Assembly (NCBI GenBank): GCA_028284285.1
Contig: JANQSA010000055.1
Span: forward strand, 160,672 to 224,671
Length of the DNA: 64,000 nucleotides
Source: Croceivirga sp.
Lineage (GTDB): Bacteria > Bacteroidota > Bacteroidia > Flavobacteriales > Flavobacteriaceae
Reading direction: 5' to 3'
Positions 19,761 through 28,584 of the stretch are shown here, piece by piece. How positions within the stretch are numbered: the first letter of the stretch is position 1; every line of letters starts with the position of its first letter. Both the position numbers and the translations under genes were made by a program. Under the pieces are notes generated by a model. That model saw only the letters and a program-made list of their open reading frames with translations. It made no database searches and had not been told where the DNA came from.

Positions 19761-21437
19761 TTAGAATTCGTCAGTGACACAACCTTCCGAAGCGGAGGCC
19801 ACTGTTTTTGCATATTTGTAAAGACTTCCTTTGCTTACTTTAAGTTGAGGTTGTTTCCACTTTGCTTTTCGTTTCACTAGTTCGTCCGATGACAAGGCCA
19901 CGGAAATGGTGTTCTTTTTGGCATCTATGGTGATCCTATCACCATCCTCTAACAAAGCGATGTTTCCACCTTCCTGTGCCTCCGGGGTAATATGTCCTAC
20001 CACAAAACCGTGTGTTCCCCCGGAGAATCGGCCATCGGTTATCAAAGCTACCTCCTTCCCCAGACCGGCTCCCATAATAGCAGCGGTTGGTTTTAACATT
20101 TCCGGCATTCCCGGCCCTCCTTTGGGGCCTTCATAGCGGATGACCACCACATCTCCTTTTTTAACCAGGCCTTCTTTAATACCGGCATTTGCTTCAAATT
20201 CCCCGTCAAATACTTTAGCCGGACCGGAAAAATACAGGCCTTCTTTTCCTGTTATTTTAGCCACGGCGCCGGTTTCCGCTACGTTGCCATACAAAATGCG
20301 AATATGGCCGGTTTCCTTGATGGGGTGATCCAGATCATGAACCACCTGCTGCCCTTCTGACAAGCCCGGAAGATCCGCTAAATTCTCTGCAATGGTTTTC
20401 CCGGTAATCGTAAGGCAGTCCCCATGAAGCATGCCTTTTTCCAACATAAACTTCATAACGGCAGGAATTCCCCCTGCGCGATGTACATCTTCCATCAGGA
20501 ATTTTCCACTAGGCTTCAGATCCGCCAAAAAAGGTGTGGTATCACTAATACGTTGAAAATCATCCAATCCAAAATCTATCCCCGCTGCTTTGGCAATGGC
20601 CAGGAAATGCAGGACCGCATTGGTAGAGCCTCCAAGTACCGTGATCAACCGAATGGCATTTTCCAACGATTCTTTGGTGATGATATCCGAAGGTTTGATA
20701 TCCTTTTCCAAAAGATGACGCAATGCTTTTCCCGAAGCAATGCAATCCTCCTTTTTTTCTTTTCCGGTAGCGGGATTGGAGGAGTTATACGGCATGGCCA
20801 TCCCTAAAGCTTCAATTGCAGATGCCATGGTATTGGCGGTATACATCCCTCCGCAAGCTCCCGCTCCGGGGCACGCATTTTGGATCACCGCTTTGTATTC
20901 CTCTTCGTTGATTGTTCCTGCCACTTTTTCACCCCAGGCCTCAAAAGCGCTTACTACATCTAATTTCTTGTCATTCAAGCACCCTGACGCGATGGTTCCT
21001 CCATATACCAAAACAGAGGGGCGGTTCAACCGTATCATGGCCATCAGCGCACCCGGCATGTTCTTATCACATCCCACTACGGTTACCAGTCCATCATAAT
21101 TCATGGCTTGTACTACCGTCTCCATAGAATCCGCGATGATATCACGGGAAGGTAGCGAATACCGCATCCCATAGGTTCCCATGGAAATCCCATCACTAAC
21201 CCCTATGGTATTAAAAATAAGTCCTACTAATTCCTTGGATTGGATGCCTTGTTTTACGTAACCGGAAAGGGTATTTAAATGCATATTGCAAGGATTCCCT
21301 TCATACCCCGTACTTCCAATTCCGATCAACGGCTTTTTCAGATCGTCATCGCTTAAACCAATAGCATGTAGCATGGCTTGTGCTGCAGGTTGCGTGGGAT
21401 CTTGAGTGACATTTTTGCTGTATTTGTTCAGTTCCAT
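19761..21437 (-). CDS. ilvD: Dihydroxy-acid dehydratase
   Basis: 558-residue iron-sulfur dehydratase forming the 2-oxo acid precursors of valine and isoleucine. Cluster cysteines are in [19 protein letters not shown] and [35 protein letters not shown] is the C-terminal signature. First gene of the minus-strand operon ilvD-ilvB-methyltransferase-ilvN-ilvC-ilvA. No leu genes are present in the window. Confidence 0.97.
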   Translation of the reverse strand: MELNKYSKNVTQDPTQPAAQAMLHAIGLSDDDLKKPLIGIGSTGYEGNPCNMHLNTLSGYVKQGIQSKELVGLIFNTIGVSDGISMGTYGMRYSLPSRDIIADSMETVVQAMNYDGLVTVVGCDKNMPGALMAMIRLNRPSVLVYGGTIASGCLNDKKLDVVSAFEAWGEKVAGTINEEEYKAVIQNACPGAGACGGMYTANTMASAIEALGMAMPYNSSNPATGKEKKEDCIASGKALRHLLEKDIKPSDIITKESLENAIRLITVLGGSTNAVLHFLAIAKAAGIDFGLDDFQRISDTTPFLADLKPSGKFLMEDVHRAGGIPAVMKFMLEKGMLHGDCLTITGKTIAENLADLPGLSEGQQVVHDLDHPIKETGHIRILYGNVAETGAVAKITGKEGLYFSGPAKVFDGEFEANAGIKEGLVKKGDVVVIRYEGPKGGPGMPEMLKPTAAIMGAGLGKEVALITDGRFSGGTHGFVVGHITPEAQEGGNIALLEDGDRITIDAKKNTISVALSSDELVKRKAKWKQPQLKVSKGSLYKYAKTVASASEGCVTDEF

Positions 21438-21486
21438 TGAAAAAAAAGTAATACCCTGATACTACGTTGCGATTTTCTTTAGCTTT

Positions 21487-21494
21487 CAAAGATA
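21487..21494 (-). promoter_or_regulatory. -7 promoter box of the ilv operon
   Basis: The minus strand reads TATCTTTG, an exact TAnnTTTG match. Transcription would start near 21480, leaving a leader of about 45 nt before the ilvD ATG. That is too short for an attenuator or leader peptide. Confidence 0.65.
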
Positions 21495-21642
21495 AATCAT
21501 TCGCATACCCTATATTTTTAACAGTTTTTCCCTTTTTAAACCCACCGCAGCAAAATTGAATGTAATTATTTGTTTAACAGTTGCTTAAATCATTTTTTGA
21601 TCCAATACCCAATTAAAAAAGCGACCATAAAAACCAATCTGC

Positions 21643-21650
21643 TATCTTTG
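21643..21650 (+). promoter_or_regulatory. -7 promoter box before the nitroreductase gene
   Basis: TATCTTTG is an exact TAnnTTTG match ending 6 bases before the ATG at 21657, which predicts a leaderless or nearly leaderless mRNA. It supports the downstream start over the in-frame ATG at 21570. Confidence 0.6.
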
Positions 21651-21656
21651 GGAAAT

Positions 21657-22382
21657 ATGGAAAAATCCGTTTCCGAGGCGATAGCCTACCGCAGGTCTGT
21701 GCGGGTTTTTAAGGAGACCCCTTTGGACCCGGAAAAAATCAAAAGCTGTATTGAAAACGCAACATTGGCGGCAACCAGCAGCAACCTCCAGCTATGGGAA
21801 TTTTACCATATTACGGATACTACAGCACTAAAGCAGATGGTTAACGCCTGTTTGGGACAAAACGCTGCCAAATACGCACAGCAAATGGTTGTAGTAGTGG
21901 CCAGAAAAGACCTATGGCGTACCAGGGCGAAAGCCAACATTGCCTTTTTAAAAGCAAGTTTTGAAAGTAAAGGGGATAAAGGAACCGGCAAGCGGGAGAA
22001 ATTTGCCTTGAACTACTATCAAAAATTGATCCCTACCGTCTATTTCGATCTTTTTGGAATATTGGGTGGGCTGAAATACTGCATCTTTCAGATCATAGGA
22101 CTGTTTAAGCCGGTATACCGGCAAGTCCGGAATTCGGACCTACGCATTGTAGCACATAAAAGTGCCGGTCTGGCGGCGCAGAACTTTATGATAAGTATGG
22201 CAGCGTTGGGCTATGATACCTGCCCGATGGAAGGAAGTGATACCCTCCGGGTCAAACGTATACTGAAATTGCCGAGAGGTGCCGAGGTAAACATGGTAAT
22301 TGCCTGCGGCTTACGGGACGAAAAGGGCGTTTACGGTCCCCGGTTTCGCCTTCCTTTTGAGTCGGTGTATCACCGGATCTGA
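21657..22382 (+). CDS. Nitroreductase family protein
   Basis: 241-residue FMN-dependent oxidoreductase-like protein. Residues 1-45 carry the FMN phosphate-binding signature SVSEAIAYRRSVRVFKETPL and the helix ATLAATSSNLQLW. LAAQNFMISMAALGYDTCPMEGSD is the second family block. The region in the middle (about 90-165) is longer than in minimal nitroreductases. A longer frame from 21570 adds 29 unconserved residues and would place the -7 box inside the gene, so it was rejected. Its 3' end overlaps convergent pxpC by 13 bp. Substrate unknown. Confidence 0.88.
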   Translation: MEKSVSEAIAYRRSVRVFKETPLDPEKIKSCIENATLAATSSNLQLWEFYHITDTTALKQMVNACLGQNAAKYAQQMVVVVARKDLWRTRAKANIAFLKASFESKGDKGTGKREKFALNYYQKLIPTVYFDLFGILGGLKYCIFQIIGLFKPVYRQVRNSDLRIVAHKSAGLAAQNFMISMAALGYDTCPMEGSDTLRVKRILKLPRGAEVNMVIACGLRDEKGVYGPRFRLPFESVYHRI

Positions 22383-23218
22383 ATTCTTTTAAACCGTAGA
22401 GTATCTGCTGTCTTTTTTTGTGCCATAACGGCTATTGCCCGGGTAGAAAGCTGTAGGATACGGAGGTAGCCTCCGGTGGTCTGCCCATCTTTCATCAAAA
22501 CGATCAGCTTTCCTTCGGGGGTCATTTGAACCGTTCCGGGCAAGACTGCCGAAGTAAGCATACTATAGGAATGCTCTCCTATTTTTTCCTCCAACCGGTA
22601 GGCCATTCTGTCATTCTCTTTAGAAACTGTAAAATCGGTTGCAAACAACAACTTTTTCTGAGTATCCGTAAGCAGATCCCACTCCGGGCCTTCGGTTACT
22701 TCAATTTCCAATGCATCCAGATAGTCTTCCGTTTTGATCTGCGGTATTCTTGGTTCAAAATGCGATACTTTGGGATAGGACAACCCGGCATTTTCTTCAA
22801 TGGTCTTTTTTTCGGTGACGGGCGGATATTGGGAAGCGCTGCCCAGTACAGCCTCCGTCTGGAACCCTCCTTTGATCCCTAAATAAGTTCGAAACCCTTT
22901 TACCAATTTTCCAAATGAAAGCAAGTCGCCTGCAACCACCTTATATACCTGGTAAAGCTGTATCGGGTTCTCATTTAAACCGGGGGAAATATCTGCACCG
23001 GAAATACAGATGTAGGTATCCTGCTCAAACAACAGCTTTGGTCCGGTCATGGTAATTTCCAGCACTGCTGCGTCGGAAGGATTTTCAAGTAGCGTGTTTA
23101 CGTGATGCCGGGCGAGGTCATCCATAGTGCCGGATACGGGCACGCCTTTGTGTCGCCAATGCCTTCTGCCTGCATCCTGAAGGGTGGTGTAGAAACCCGG
23201 GGCAATCACTTTAAGCAT
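22370..23218 (-). CDS. pxpC: 5-oxoprolinase subunit C (biotin-dependent carboxyltransferase family)
   Basis: 282 residues. The N-terminus LKVIAPGFYTTLQDAGRRHW and VPVSGTMD are the AHS2/KipA/YbgK signature. With PxpA and PxpB it forms the ATP-dependent 5-oxoprolinase that opens 5-oxoproline (pyroglutamate) to glutamate. I use the ATG at 23218, which overlaps the pxpB stop by 8 bp. The longer frame to 23287 only reads the end of pxpB in another frame. Confidence 0.92.
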   Translation of the reverse strand: MLKVIAPGFYTTLQDAGRRHWRHKGVPVSGTMDDLARHHVNTLLENPSDAAVLEITMTGPKLLFEQDTYICISGADISPGLNENPIQLYQVYKVVAGDLLSFGKLVKGFRTYLGIKGGFQTEAVLGSASQYPPVTEKKTIEENAGLSYPKVSHFEPRIPQIKTEDYLDALEIEVTEGPEWDLLTDTQKKLLFATDFTVSKENDRMAYRLEEKIGEHSYSMLTSAVLPGTVQMTPEGKLIVLMKDGQTTGGYLRILQLSTRAIAVMAQKKTADTLRFKRIQIR

Positions 23219-23942
23219 GAAACTCTTCTTTTTCAGGTGTATATATGCCGACTTCCGCCTCAATTTTGTGAAGCTCGTATTCCGCACGTTCTATAGGGAT
23301 AAATTGGATCTTGTCACCGACACTGGCAAAACAGGGATCCGCTGCATGTGGATTAAATAATGGAACGGGGCATCGGCCAATAATGTTCCACCCACCGGGG
23401 GAATCTTGTGGGTAGACTCCTGTTTGTTTTCCTGCCAGGCCCACAGAGCCTTTAGCAACACGTAATCTCGGTGTTTTTTTTCTTTTGATTTCCAGTGCAT
23501 TAGGCAATCCTCCGAGGTACATAAACCCTGGCAAAAACCCAATGCCATAAACCGTATACACGTGAGAAGTGTGTTTACGGATCACTTCCGGAATGGGCAG
23601 CAGCAGTGCTTCCGCTACCGCTTCCAGATCAATTCCGAATTCCAGATCATAACAAACGGGAAGCTTCCAAAGGTGTTGCTTTAAATGCAACTCAGGTTTT
23701 GGCATTTCATACCATGAAAAAAGCTGATCTCTCATTTTTTGATAATCAAAATCGGCATAACTATTTATAAGCGTTAAGGAGTTGTAGGCCGGGATCATCT
23801 CCCAGGAATCCTCCAGTTTTGTCTTTAAGAAGTGTTGGTAGGTTAAAATGTGTTTTAAAACAGCCTCATCCACTTGTCTGGGCCATTCGATGAGTATTGC
23901 CGTTTTTCCGAAGGATTTAAGCGTTATGGGGAACTGGCTCAC
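23211..23942 (-). CDS. pxpB: 5-oxoprolinase subunit B (KipI/AHS1 family)
   Basis: 243 residues. The AHS1 signature is present: HTSHVYTVYGIGFLPGFMYL, then LPNALEIKRKKTPRLRVAKG and QTGVYPQDSPGGWNIIG. It starts with GTG (at 23942) inside a GTGA overlap with the pxpA stop; no nearby ATG fits. Length and order (A-B-C) match known pxp operons. It acts in the cytoplasm as part of 5-oxoprolinase. Confidence 0.93.
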   Translation of the reverse strand: MSQFPITLKSFGKTAILIEWPRQVDEAVLKHILTYQHFLKTKLEDSWEMIPAYNSLTLINSYADFDYQKMRDQLFSWYEMPKPELHLKQHLWKLPVCYDLEFGIDLEAVAEALLLPIPEVIRKHTSHVYTVYGIGFLPGFMYLGGLPNALEIKRKKTPRLRVAKGSVGLAGKQTGVYPQDSPGGWNIIGRCPVPLFNPHAADPCFASVGDKIQFIPIERAEYELHKIEAEVGIYTPEKEEFHA

Positions 23943-24679
23943 TTTGCAATTTGAATGTTATGTTTCGGTAATTCTTTATGAAGATACGCCAATATTTCCA
24001 ATGCATCGGGCGTATCACCATGAATACAGAAAGTATCCGCTTTAATATCCAGAATTTCCCCATTTACCGTCTTCACCTTTTCTTGTTGCACCATACGTAC
24101 CACATGTTCCAAAACCGCTTGGGGCGTAGTGATCACAGCACGGTCCGATCTTCTTGAAACCAAACTCAAATCCGGATTGTAGTTTCTGTCCCCAAAGGCT
24201 TCAAATTGTACCGATATACCGGAGTTCCGGGCAATTTTAGCTGCTTCCGACTGAAATGGCGCATAGAGATAGCGATCTTGCAGGTATTCCCCTGCCGCTT
24301 CTAAAAAGGCCATCGCTATTCCCGGATCGTGTACCATACTATTGTATAATGCGCCATGCGGTTTGATATGATGCCATTGGCCCTTTTCCTCATTTACAAT
24401 GGTATGGAAATTGCCCAATTGTTCCCGAATACTTTGCTGCAATATAGTATCCGGAATATCCAAAACCTTCCGCCCAAAATTTTCTTTGTCCGGATACCCG
24501 GGATGGGCTCCTATTTTTACGGCATGCCTTTGGGCAATACGAATGGTTTCCCGGATGGAATCCATATCCCCGGCATGCCCACCACAGGCGATATTGCATG
24601 AAGTGACCAAGGGCAGAAGATCTGCCTCATTCCCGAGGCCCTCCCCTACATCCGCATTAATGTCTATTTTGATGGTCAT
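23939..24679 (-). CDS. pxpA: 5-oxoprolinase subunit A (LamB/YcsF family)
   Basis: 246 residues. DINADVGEGLG at the start, SCNIACGGHAGD, GAHPGYPDKENFGR and HIKPHGALYN are the LamB/YcsF hallmarks. Coupled to pxpB by a 4-bp overlap and 3 bp behind the Nramp-like transporter gene. The operon should turn damage-derived or imported 5-oxoproline into glutamate. Confidence 0.95.
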   Translation of the reverse strand: MTIKIDINADVGEGLGNEADLLPLVTSCNIACGGHAGDMDSIRETIRIAQRHAVKIGAHPGYPDKENFGRKVLDIPDTILQQSIREQLGNFHTIVNEEKGQWHHIKPHGALYNSMVHDPGIAMAFLEAAGEYLQDRYLYAPFQSEAAKIARNSGISVQFEAFGDRNYNPDLSLVSRRSDRAVITTPQAVLEHVVRMVQQEKVKTVNGEILDIKADTFCIHGDTPDALEILAYLHKELPKHNIQIAK

Positions 24680-24682
24680 GGT

Positions 24683-25876
24683 TTATATTCCTGCAAACAC
24701 TTTTACCAGACTTTTGATCCCTAATAGTAAAGATAGCAGAACAATCAAATACCCGAGTACCTTTTGAACAAGGGTATTTTTGAAGCTACCCATGATACGG
24801 GTAGTGTTGGTGATCCCTACCAGGAGCACGGCCATTACCGGCAACAAAATGCCATTGGCAATTTGGGCAAATTGAATGACTTCAATAGGCTTAACCTCAA
24901 AGGAGAGCGAAAACACCCCGAGCAATACCACCAGCCCCCAAACCAAACGAAATCGCCAGTCTTTCCTTTGGGCATTCCAGTTAAAGCAACTGTCTGCCAC
25001 ATAAGCGGCCGCCAATGGAGCCGTGATGGAAGACGTAATTCCTGCTGCAAACAGACCCACACCCATACAAAACTGAGCGGTCTTACCCAATAAGGGCTCA
25101 AGTCCCAGGGCCAAATCCATTACCCCGGTGACTTCCTGTGAGGGAATCGCTTTGGCGGCTATGATAACACACATGGAAATACCGCCTCCCAGGCCTACGG
25201 CTACCACCGTATCCCTTTTGGCCTGATTCAGATCCCGGGTTGAACGCCATTTCTCCTTTGCCAAAGAAGCGTGCAAAAACAGATTATACGGTACTATGGT
25301 GGTACCCACAAGGGCAATTACCGTAAGCAGTCCTCCTTCGGGAAGATGCGGTACAAAAAGCCCTTTAGCGATCGCTAAAAGGTCAGGTCGGGTTAATAGG
25401 GCCGTCACTACAAAGGATACACTCATCAAAACAATGAGTCCCAAAAAGATCTTTTCCAGAGCTTTGTAATTTCCGTACCATAGAATGGCAAAGGCCATAA
25501 CACCTATTATCCAGGGGTAGTAGTTCATATAGGCAGCGCCAAAAAGTGCTTCGAGACCCAGTACAGCGCCTCCAATATTTCCCCCTTCATAAGCGGCATT
25601 GCCCACAAAAATGGCGATAAGTACAAAACCAATAACCAAATGTCGCAGCCAGGGCAAAGCCAATTGGCTTTGTATGGCGCGGGCTAATCCTTTTTTGGTC
25701 ACTATGCCTACCCTTGCCGCCATTTCCTGCAAGAAAATGGTGGCCAATACAGACAGTAGCATCGCCCAGAGTAAGGAGTATCCAAAGCCCACCCCGGCAA
25801 TGGTGCAGGTGGTCACCGTACCCGGCCCAATAAAAGCCGCTGCTACTAGAATTCCTGGTCCTGATTTTTTAAACAT
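24683..25876 (-). CDS. Nramp-fold transporter of the YcsG type lacking canonical metal ligands
   Basis: 397 residues, about 11 membrane segments, Nramp (LeuT-like) fold. The first helix reads AAAFIGPGTVTTCTIAG; canonical Mn/Fe Nramps have DPGN here, so the metal-binding Asp and Asn are Gly17 and Thr20. Helix 6 reads GTTIVPYNLFLHAS, where canonical MPH is VPY (195-197), so the metal-binding Met is also gone. It heads the pxpA-pxpB-pxpC operon (3 bp gap), as YcsG does in Bacillus. A role in importing 5-oxoproline or another organic substrate is more plausible than Mn2+ or Fe2+ uptake. The transporter fold is certain; the substrate is inferred. Confidence 0.85.
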   Translation of the reverse strand: MFKKSGPGILVAAAFIGPGTVTTCTIAGVGFGYSLLWAMLLSVLATIFLQEMAARVGIVTKKGLARAIQSQLALPWLRHLVIGFVLIAIFVGNAAYEGGNIGGAVLGLEALFGAAYMNYYPWIIGVMAFAILWYGNYKALEKIFLGLIVLMSVSFVVTALLTRPDLLAIAKGLFVPHLPEGGLLTVIALVGTTIVPYNLFLHASLAKEKWRSTRDLNQAKRDTVVAVGLGGGISMCVIIAAKAIPSQEVTGVMDLALGLEPLLGKTAQFCMGVGLFAAGITSSITAPLAAAYVADSCFNWNAQRKDWRFRLVWGLVVLLGVFSLSFEVKPIEVIQFAQIANGILLPVMAVLLVGITNTTRIMGSFKNTLVQKVLGYLIVLLSLLLGIKSLVKVFAGI

Positions 25877-25922
25877 AGGATATCAAACATCAGAAAAATA
25901 CACTTTCTCCATTTTTCACCAC

Positions 25923-25957
25923 TGCATTTCGTCTAAAAATTTGCATTTCGTCTAAAA
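25923..25957. repeat. Two 16-bp direct repeats, 19-bp period, upstream of the pxp operon
   Basis: TGCATTTCGTCTAAAA occurs at 25923-25938 and, identically, at 25942-25957. The pair lies 47-81 bases upstream of the Nramp-like gene (minus strand), the expected place for an operator. It is also about 95 bp before the divergent gene at 26052. Confidence 0.7.
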
Positions 25958-26051
25958 TCGGGGTGTTATACATCGAAGGGCCATACGAATCCTAAAATGC
26001 CAAAGTTATAATAGTCCCAAATCTTAAAATTGACCAAACTTAGCTACTTAA

Positions 26052-26495
26052 ATGACATGCAGCGATTGTAACAAAAGTATTGACCCCGAATTAGGCTATC
26101 ATACTACAAAATCCTTAGGTGTTCCTTTATGCGAGCGACACCGCCGGCTTGTGGAAAGGGTAATGGAAGAAAACAATACCCCGGTAGAAGCCATTCAATT
26201 GTTTTACGCCTTAAAGGAGGCAGGCACCTACCCCATGCTGGAATGGTGGGACGGCCAAAAATCCGTGGATATTGCCATCTCAAGGGTGAAGCTCAATATA
26301 GAAGTAGAGACCCACTACCGGCAACTTACTCATGAACAAGCTATAAACGACCTGGAAGAGGCCATGCATTCGTTTAAAAACGGATTCACTACTATTCGCA
26401 TACCGCATGTGGCCATAAGCCACTATCTTGAAGATACGGTGCGGTATATTTTGGGTATCATCCAGGGGCTGAAAGCCAATTTAAAGGTCATCTAA
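26052..26495 (+). CDS. Zinc-ribbon protein with DUF559/Vsr-like nuclease-fold domain
   Basis: 147 residues, not a family I know by name. The N-terminus has a putative Zn site: Cys3-x2-Cys6 and Cys27-x2-His30. Residues 60-145 follow the pattern of DUF559/Vsr-like PD-(D/E)XK domains: SVDIAI (Asp73), KLNIEVETHYR (Glu84, Glu86, His88), a helix, then TTIRIPHVAISHYLEDTV. The usual Lys of ExK is Glu here, as in Vsr/DUF559 members with IEvDGxxH. It may be a nuclease or a nucleic-acid-binding relative. Codon use resembles core genes. It runs into the convergent SRPBCC gene with a 4-bp overlap. Confidence 0.65.
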   Translation: MTCSDCNKSIDPELGYHTTKSLGVPLCERHRRLVERVMEENNTPVEAIQLFYALKEAGTYPMLEWWDGQKSVDIAISRVKLNIEVETHYRQLTHEQAINDLEEAMHSFKNGFTTIRIPHVAISHYLEDTVRYILGIIQGLKANLKVI

Positions 26496-26986
26496 CGGCC
26501 TTCGGTTGTGCCCTGCTCTACGTAGGCTTTAAAATCGAGCATTCGGGTCTTAAGGGTCTCCGCGTAGTCTTCCCCTTTGTATTTTTCAAAGGTCTTTTTT
26601 GAAATTCCCTTATACCATACCTCTTCGGTAAGTTCCACGGGGGTATCGGATTTTAAGGATCTTTTGATAAAAAGATTACCTGAAGACACTTTATACCGAA
26701 GCGTGTAGGATTCGTTCTCTACCATATCCACAATCTGCACCTCAAACATCTCACCCGAACTTACGATCACCTGGCAAATCTGGTTTTTCGTTAAAGTTTC
26801 CGGGCATCTTACGTCCACAACGTTATCGTCCCAGAACTTAAAGGTGGAATAATCGGTCATGGCCTTCCAAACATTTTCTTTGGTTTCCGCCAGTTGAATA
26901 GAATTCTCAAATTTTTTTGCTGAAGTCGCCTGGGCTACCACCAACAGGGGAAGGATCAACCCTAGCCATAGTGTTATTTTTTTCAT
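26492..26986 (-). CDS. Secreted SRPBCC/polyketide-cyclase-like protein
   Basis: 164 residues. A signal peptide (about 1-23, MKKITLWLGLILPLLVVAQ) is followed by a START/SRPBCC-like domain: FENSIQLAETKENVWKAMTD, FKFWDDNV and a long C-terminal helix (YAETLKTRMLDFKAYVEQ). Such domains bind hydrophobic ligands. Periplasmic location is inferred. Function unknown. Confidence 0.65.
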   Translation of the reverse strand: MKKITLWLGLILPLLVVAQATSAKKFENSIQLAETKENVWKAMTDYSTFKFWDDNVVDVRCPETLTKNQICQVIVSSGEMFEVQIVDMVENESYTLRYKVSSGNLFIKRSLKSDTPVELTEEVWYKGISKKTFEKYKGEDYAETLKTRMLDFKAYVEQGTTEGR

Positions 26987-27084
26987 GATGTCCCGTTTTT
27001 GAACGTTATCCGTTATACTTACGCATAAAGTTCAACACTGATCCTGAAAAAAACAGTGTCAATTGACACATTCTTATAAAACGG

Positions 27085-27660
27085 TCAGGCTACCACAAGT
27101 CGTCTTCTGATCCTGTGCAGGGTTTCCCGGGAAGTGCCCAGTAAAGACGCGATAATGGCCACAGGGACCTGTTGTACTAAGGCCGGGTTATGGTGTAGTA
27201 AATGCAGATAACGTTCTTCAATGGTCATTTTTGATCTGTTATTGGCTTCAATGACCTTTGCGGAGAGTATCTGTTCCGTAATGGTTTGTATAAGACGGTT
27301 TACTTCGGGATTTTCCAATTTAATACGCATATAATCGGATCGTTCCAAGGTATAATATTTGATCTCGGTAAGGGCAACGCATTCCCCTGCGGTGGGTTCC
27401 TGATTGTAAAAACTCTCCAAATCCGTCCAACAGGTATTCGGGCCTATCACGTTTAAGGTAATTCTATCTCCAAAATCGGAATAGGTGTAATAATGCAAAA
27501 ATCCTTTTTCCACACAGTAGATGCTGTCTACTTTGTGATGGGCTTCGATCAATTTTTCGCCCTTGGACAAGGTTCCCTGGCTGATCAAGGACAACAAAAA
27601 ATCCATATTTGCCTTGGAAAGCTCCCCAAACCGGCTAAAATATTGATACATAAAATGCAT
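27085..27660 (-). CDS. Crp/Fnr family transcriptional regulator
   Basis: 191 residues. The N-terminal cyclic-nucleotide-binding-like jelly roll covers about residues 10-115 (GELSKANMDFLL, GTLSKGEKLIEAHHKVDSIY, YTLERSDYM). A C-terminal winged helix ends in LLGTSRETLHRIRRRL. No iron-sulfur cysteine cluster is visible, so it is not a classical Fnr. In-frame ATGs at 27660 and 27651 are both possible starts. It stands alone at the left edge of the AT-rich island. Confidence 0.88.
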   Translation of the reverse strand: MHFMYQYFSRFGELSKANMDFLLSLISQGTLSKGEKLIEAHHKVDSIYCVEKGFLHYYTYSDFGDRITLNVIGPNTCWTDLESFYNQEPTAGECVALTEIKYYTLERSDYMRIKLENPEVNRLIQTITEQILSAKVIEANNRSKMTIEERYLHLLHHNPALVQQVPVAIIASLLGTSRETLHRIRRRLVVA

Positions 27661-28233
27661 AGCCTAAAGTTACGTTTTTTTCATGAGGTTACGGTTTCGG
27701 TTTGGGATGGTATTTGATCCCTTTAAGAATCTACCCGCTCCTGGTAGACTTTCGAAAAGCTGGAATAGATATCCCTATTCTAGAATATTTAGAGCTCCAA
27801 TTCAAATAAGTATGAATCTGCTGGTTAAACGTAGCAAATCTGAACCTTAATTCAAGATTGAAATTGATTAAAAAAAGTACACATGAATTTTCCCTCTTGT
27901 AAAATGATGTCACCTTTTCTAAAATTATTGCAACTTTATATCTAAAAGAGATTAGACCAAAATAAAATTAAACTATCGTATTCTTTCAAACCAATCAATA
28001 TAAGTTTCAATCTGTCTCATAGTGACTATAGATTAAAAACAATCGGAAATACTGTTAAATCAAATTAAAACTGTTAAACTATATCCTTCAATGTAGGTAA
28101 ATACTTCTTTGTATATCAAGAATTGAATCAAAAAAAAATATGTAGTTCCCGATCTTTCCCGATTTTTCCCGATTTTTCCCGATTTATATAGGATATTATG
28201 TTAATAATATTAATTTTACGTTAAAAGATTTCG
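27661..28233. other. Gene-free AT-rich junction between core genes and the accessory island
   Basis: 573 bp with no convincing ORF on either strand. It becomes strongly AT-rich after about 27780 and ends with the 10-bp tandem repeat at 28146-28185. No tRNA, integrase or att-like duplication is seen here. Confidence 0.5.
28146..28185. repeat. Four tandem 10-bp TTCCCGATTT repeats
   Basis: TTCCCGATCT is followed by three perfect TTCCCGATTT units with an exact 10-bp period, about one DNA helical turn. The array ends 48 bp before the ATG of the ribbon-helix-helix gene at 28234, so it looks like an in-phase operator or iteron-like array. Confidence 0.85.
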
Positions 28234-28584
28234 ATGGGTTTGGAAGACATGCAAAATGTAAAAATTGAAACTACTTCTAGTGGCGAAGGTCTTAAGGAGG
28301 AGATTATAAAGATTGCGAATAGAAGGTATGTTAGATGGAGTAGTATTGTTATTCAAGTTTATGAATTTGCTGTTGAGAATCCTAGTGTATTTCCTAATGG
28401 AGTTGATGAACCTAGACCGAAAGGTGGGAAACATATTGCGGTAAAGGTTTCCAAAGATATAGCTAAAAGCCTCTTAGATACTGCCAGAAGTCTTAATAGG
28501 AGTAGGTCTGCACATTGTTGCATGTTATTAGAAGCTTTTGTTAATGATAAAAAATTACAGAGTAAAATACTAGATGGTAAATAG
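28234..28584 (+). CDS. Small protein with C-terminal ribbon-helix-helix DNA-binding domain
   Basis: 116 residues. Residues 66-104 read as a ribbon-helix-helix: strand KHIAVKVSKD, helix IAKSLLDTARSLN, turn RSRS, helix AHCCMLLEAFVND. The N-terminal half (1-60) has no recognised domain. The in-phase 10-bp repeats just upstream suggest autoregulation or a replication/partition-like DNA target. No toxin gene follows: the next gene is convergent and directly adjacent (stop at 28585). A second ATG at 28249 is possible. Confidence 0.7.
   Translation: MGLEDMQNVKIETTSSGEGLKEEIIKIANRRYVRWSSIVIQVYEFAVENPSVFPNGVDEPRPKGGKHIAVKVSKDIAKSLLDTARSLNRSRSAHCCMLLEAFVNDKKLQSKILDGK

Noticed and set aside
21438..21500. 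Attenuator or T-box leader of the ilv operon
   Set aside because: From the -7 box to the ATG only about 45 nt remain, with no leader peptide rich in Ile/Val/Leu and no competing hairpins.
28146..28185. CRISPR array
   Set aside because: The 10-bp units are back to back with no spacers and no cas gene is near; this is an operator- or iteron-like tandem repeat.
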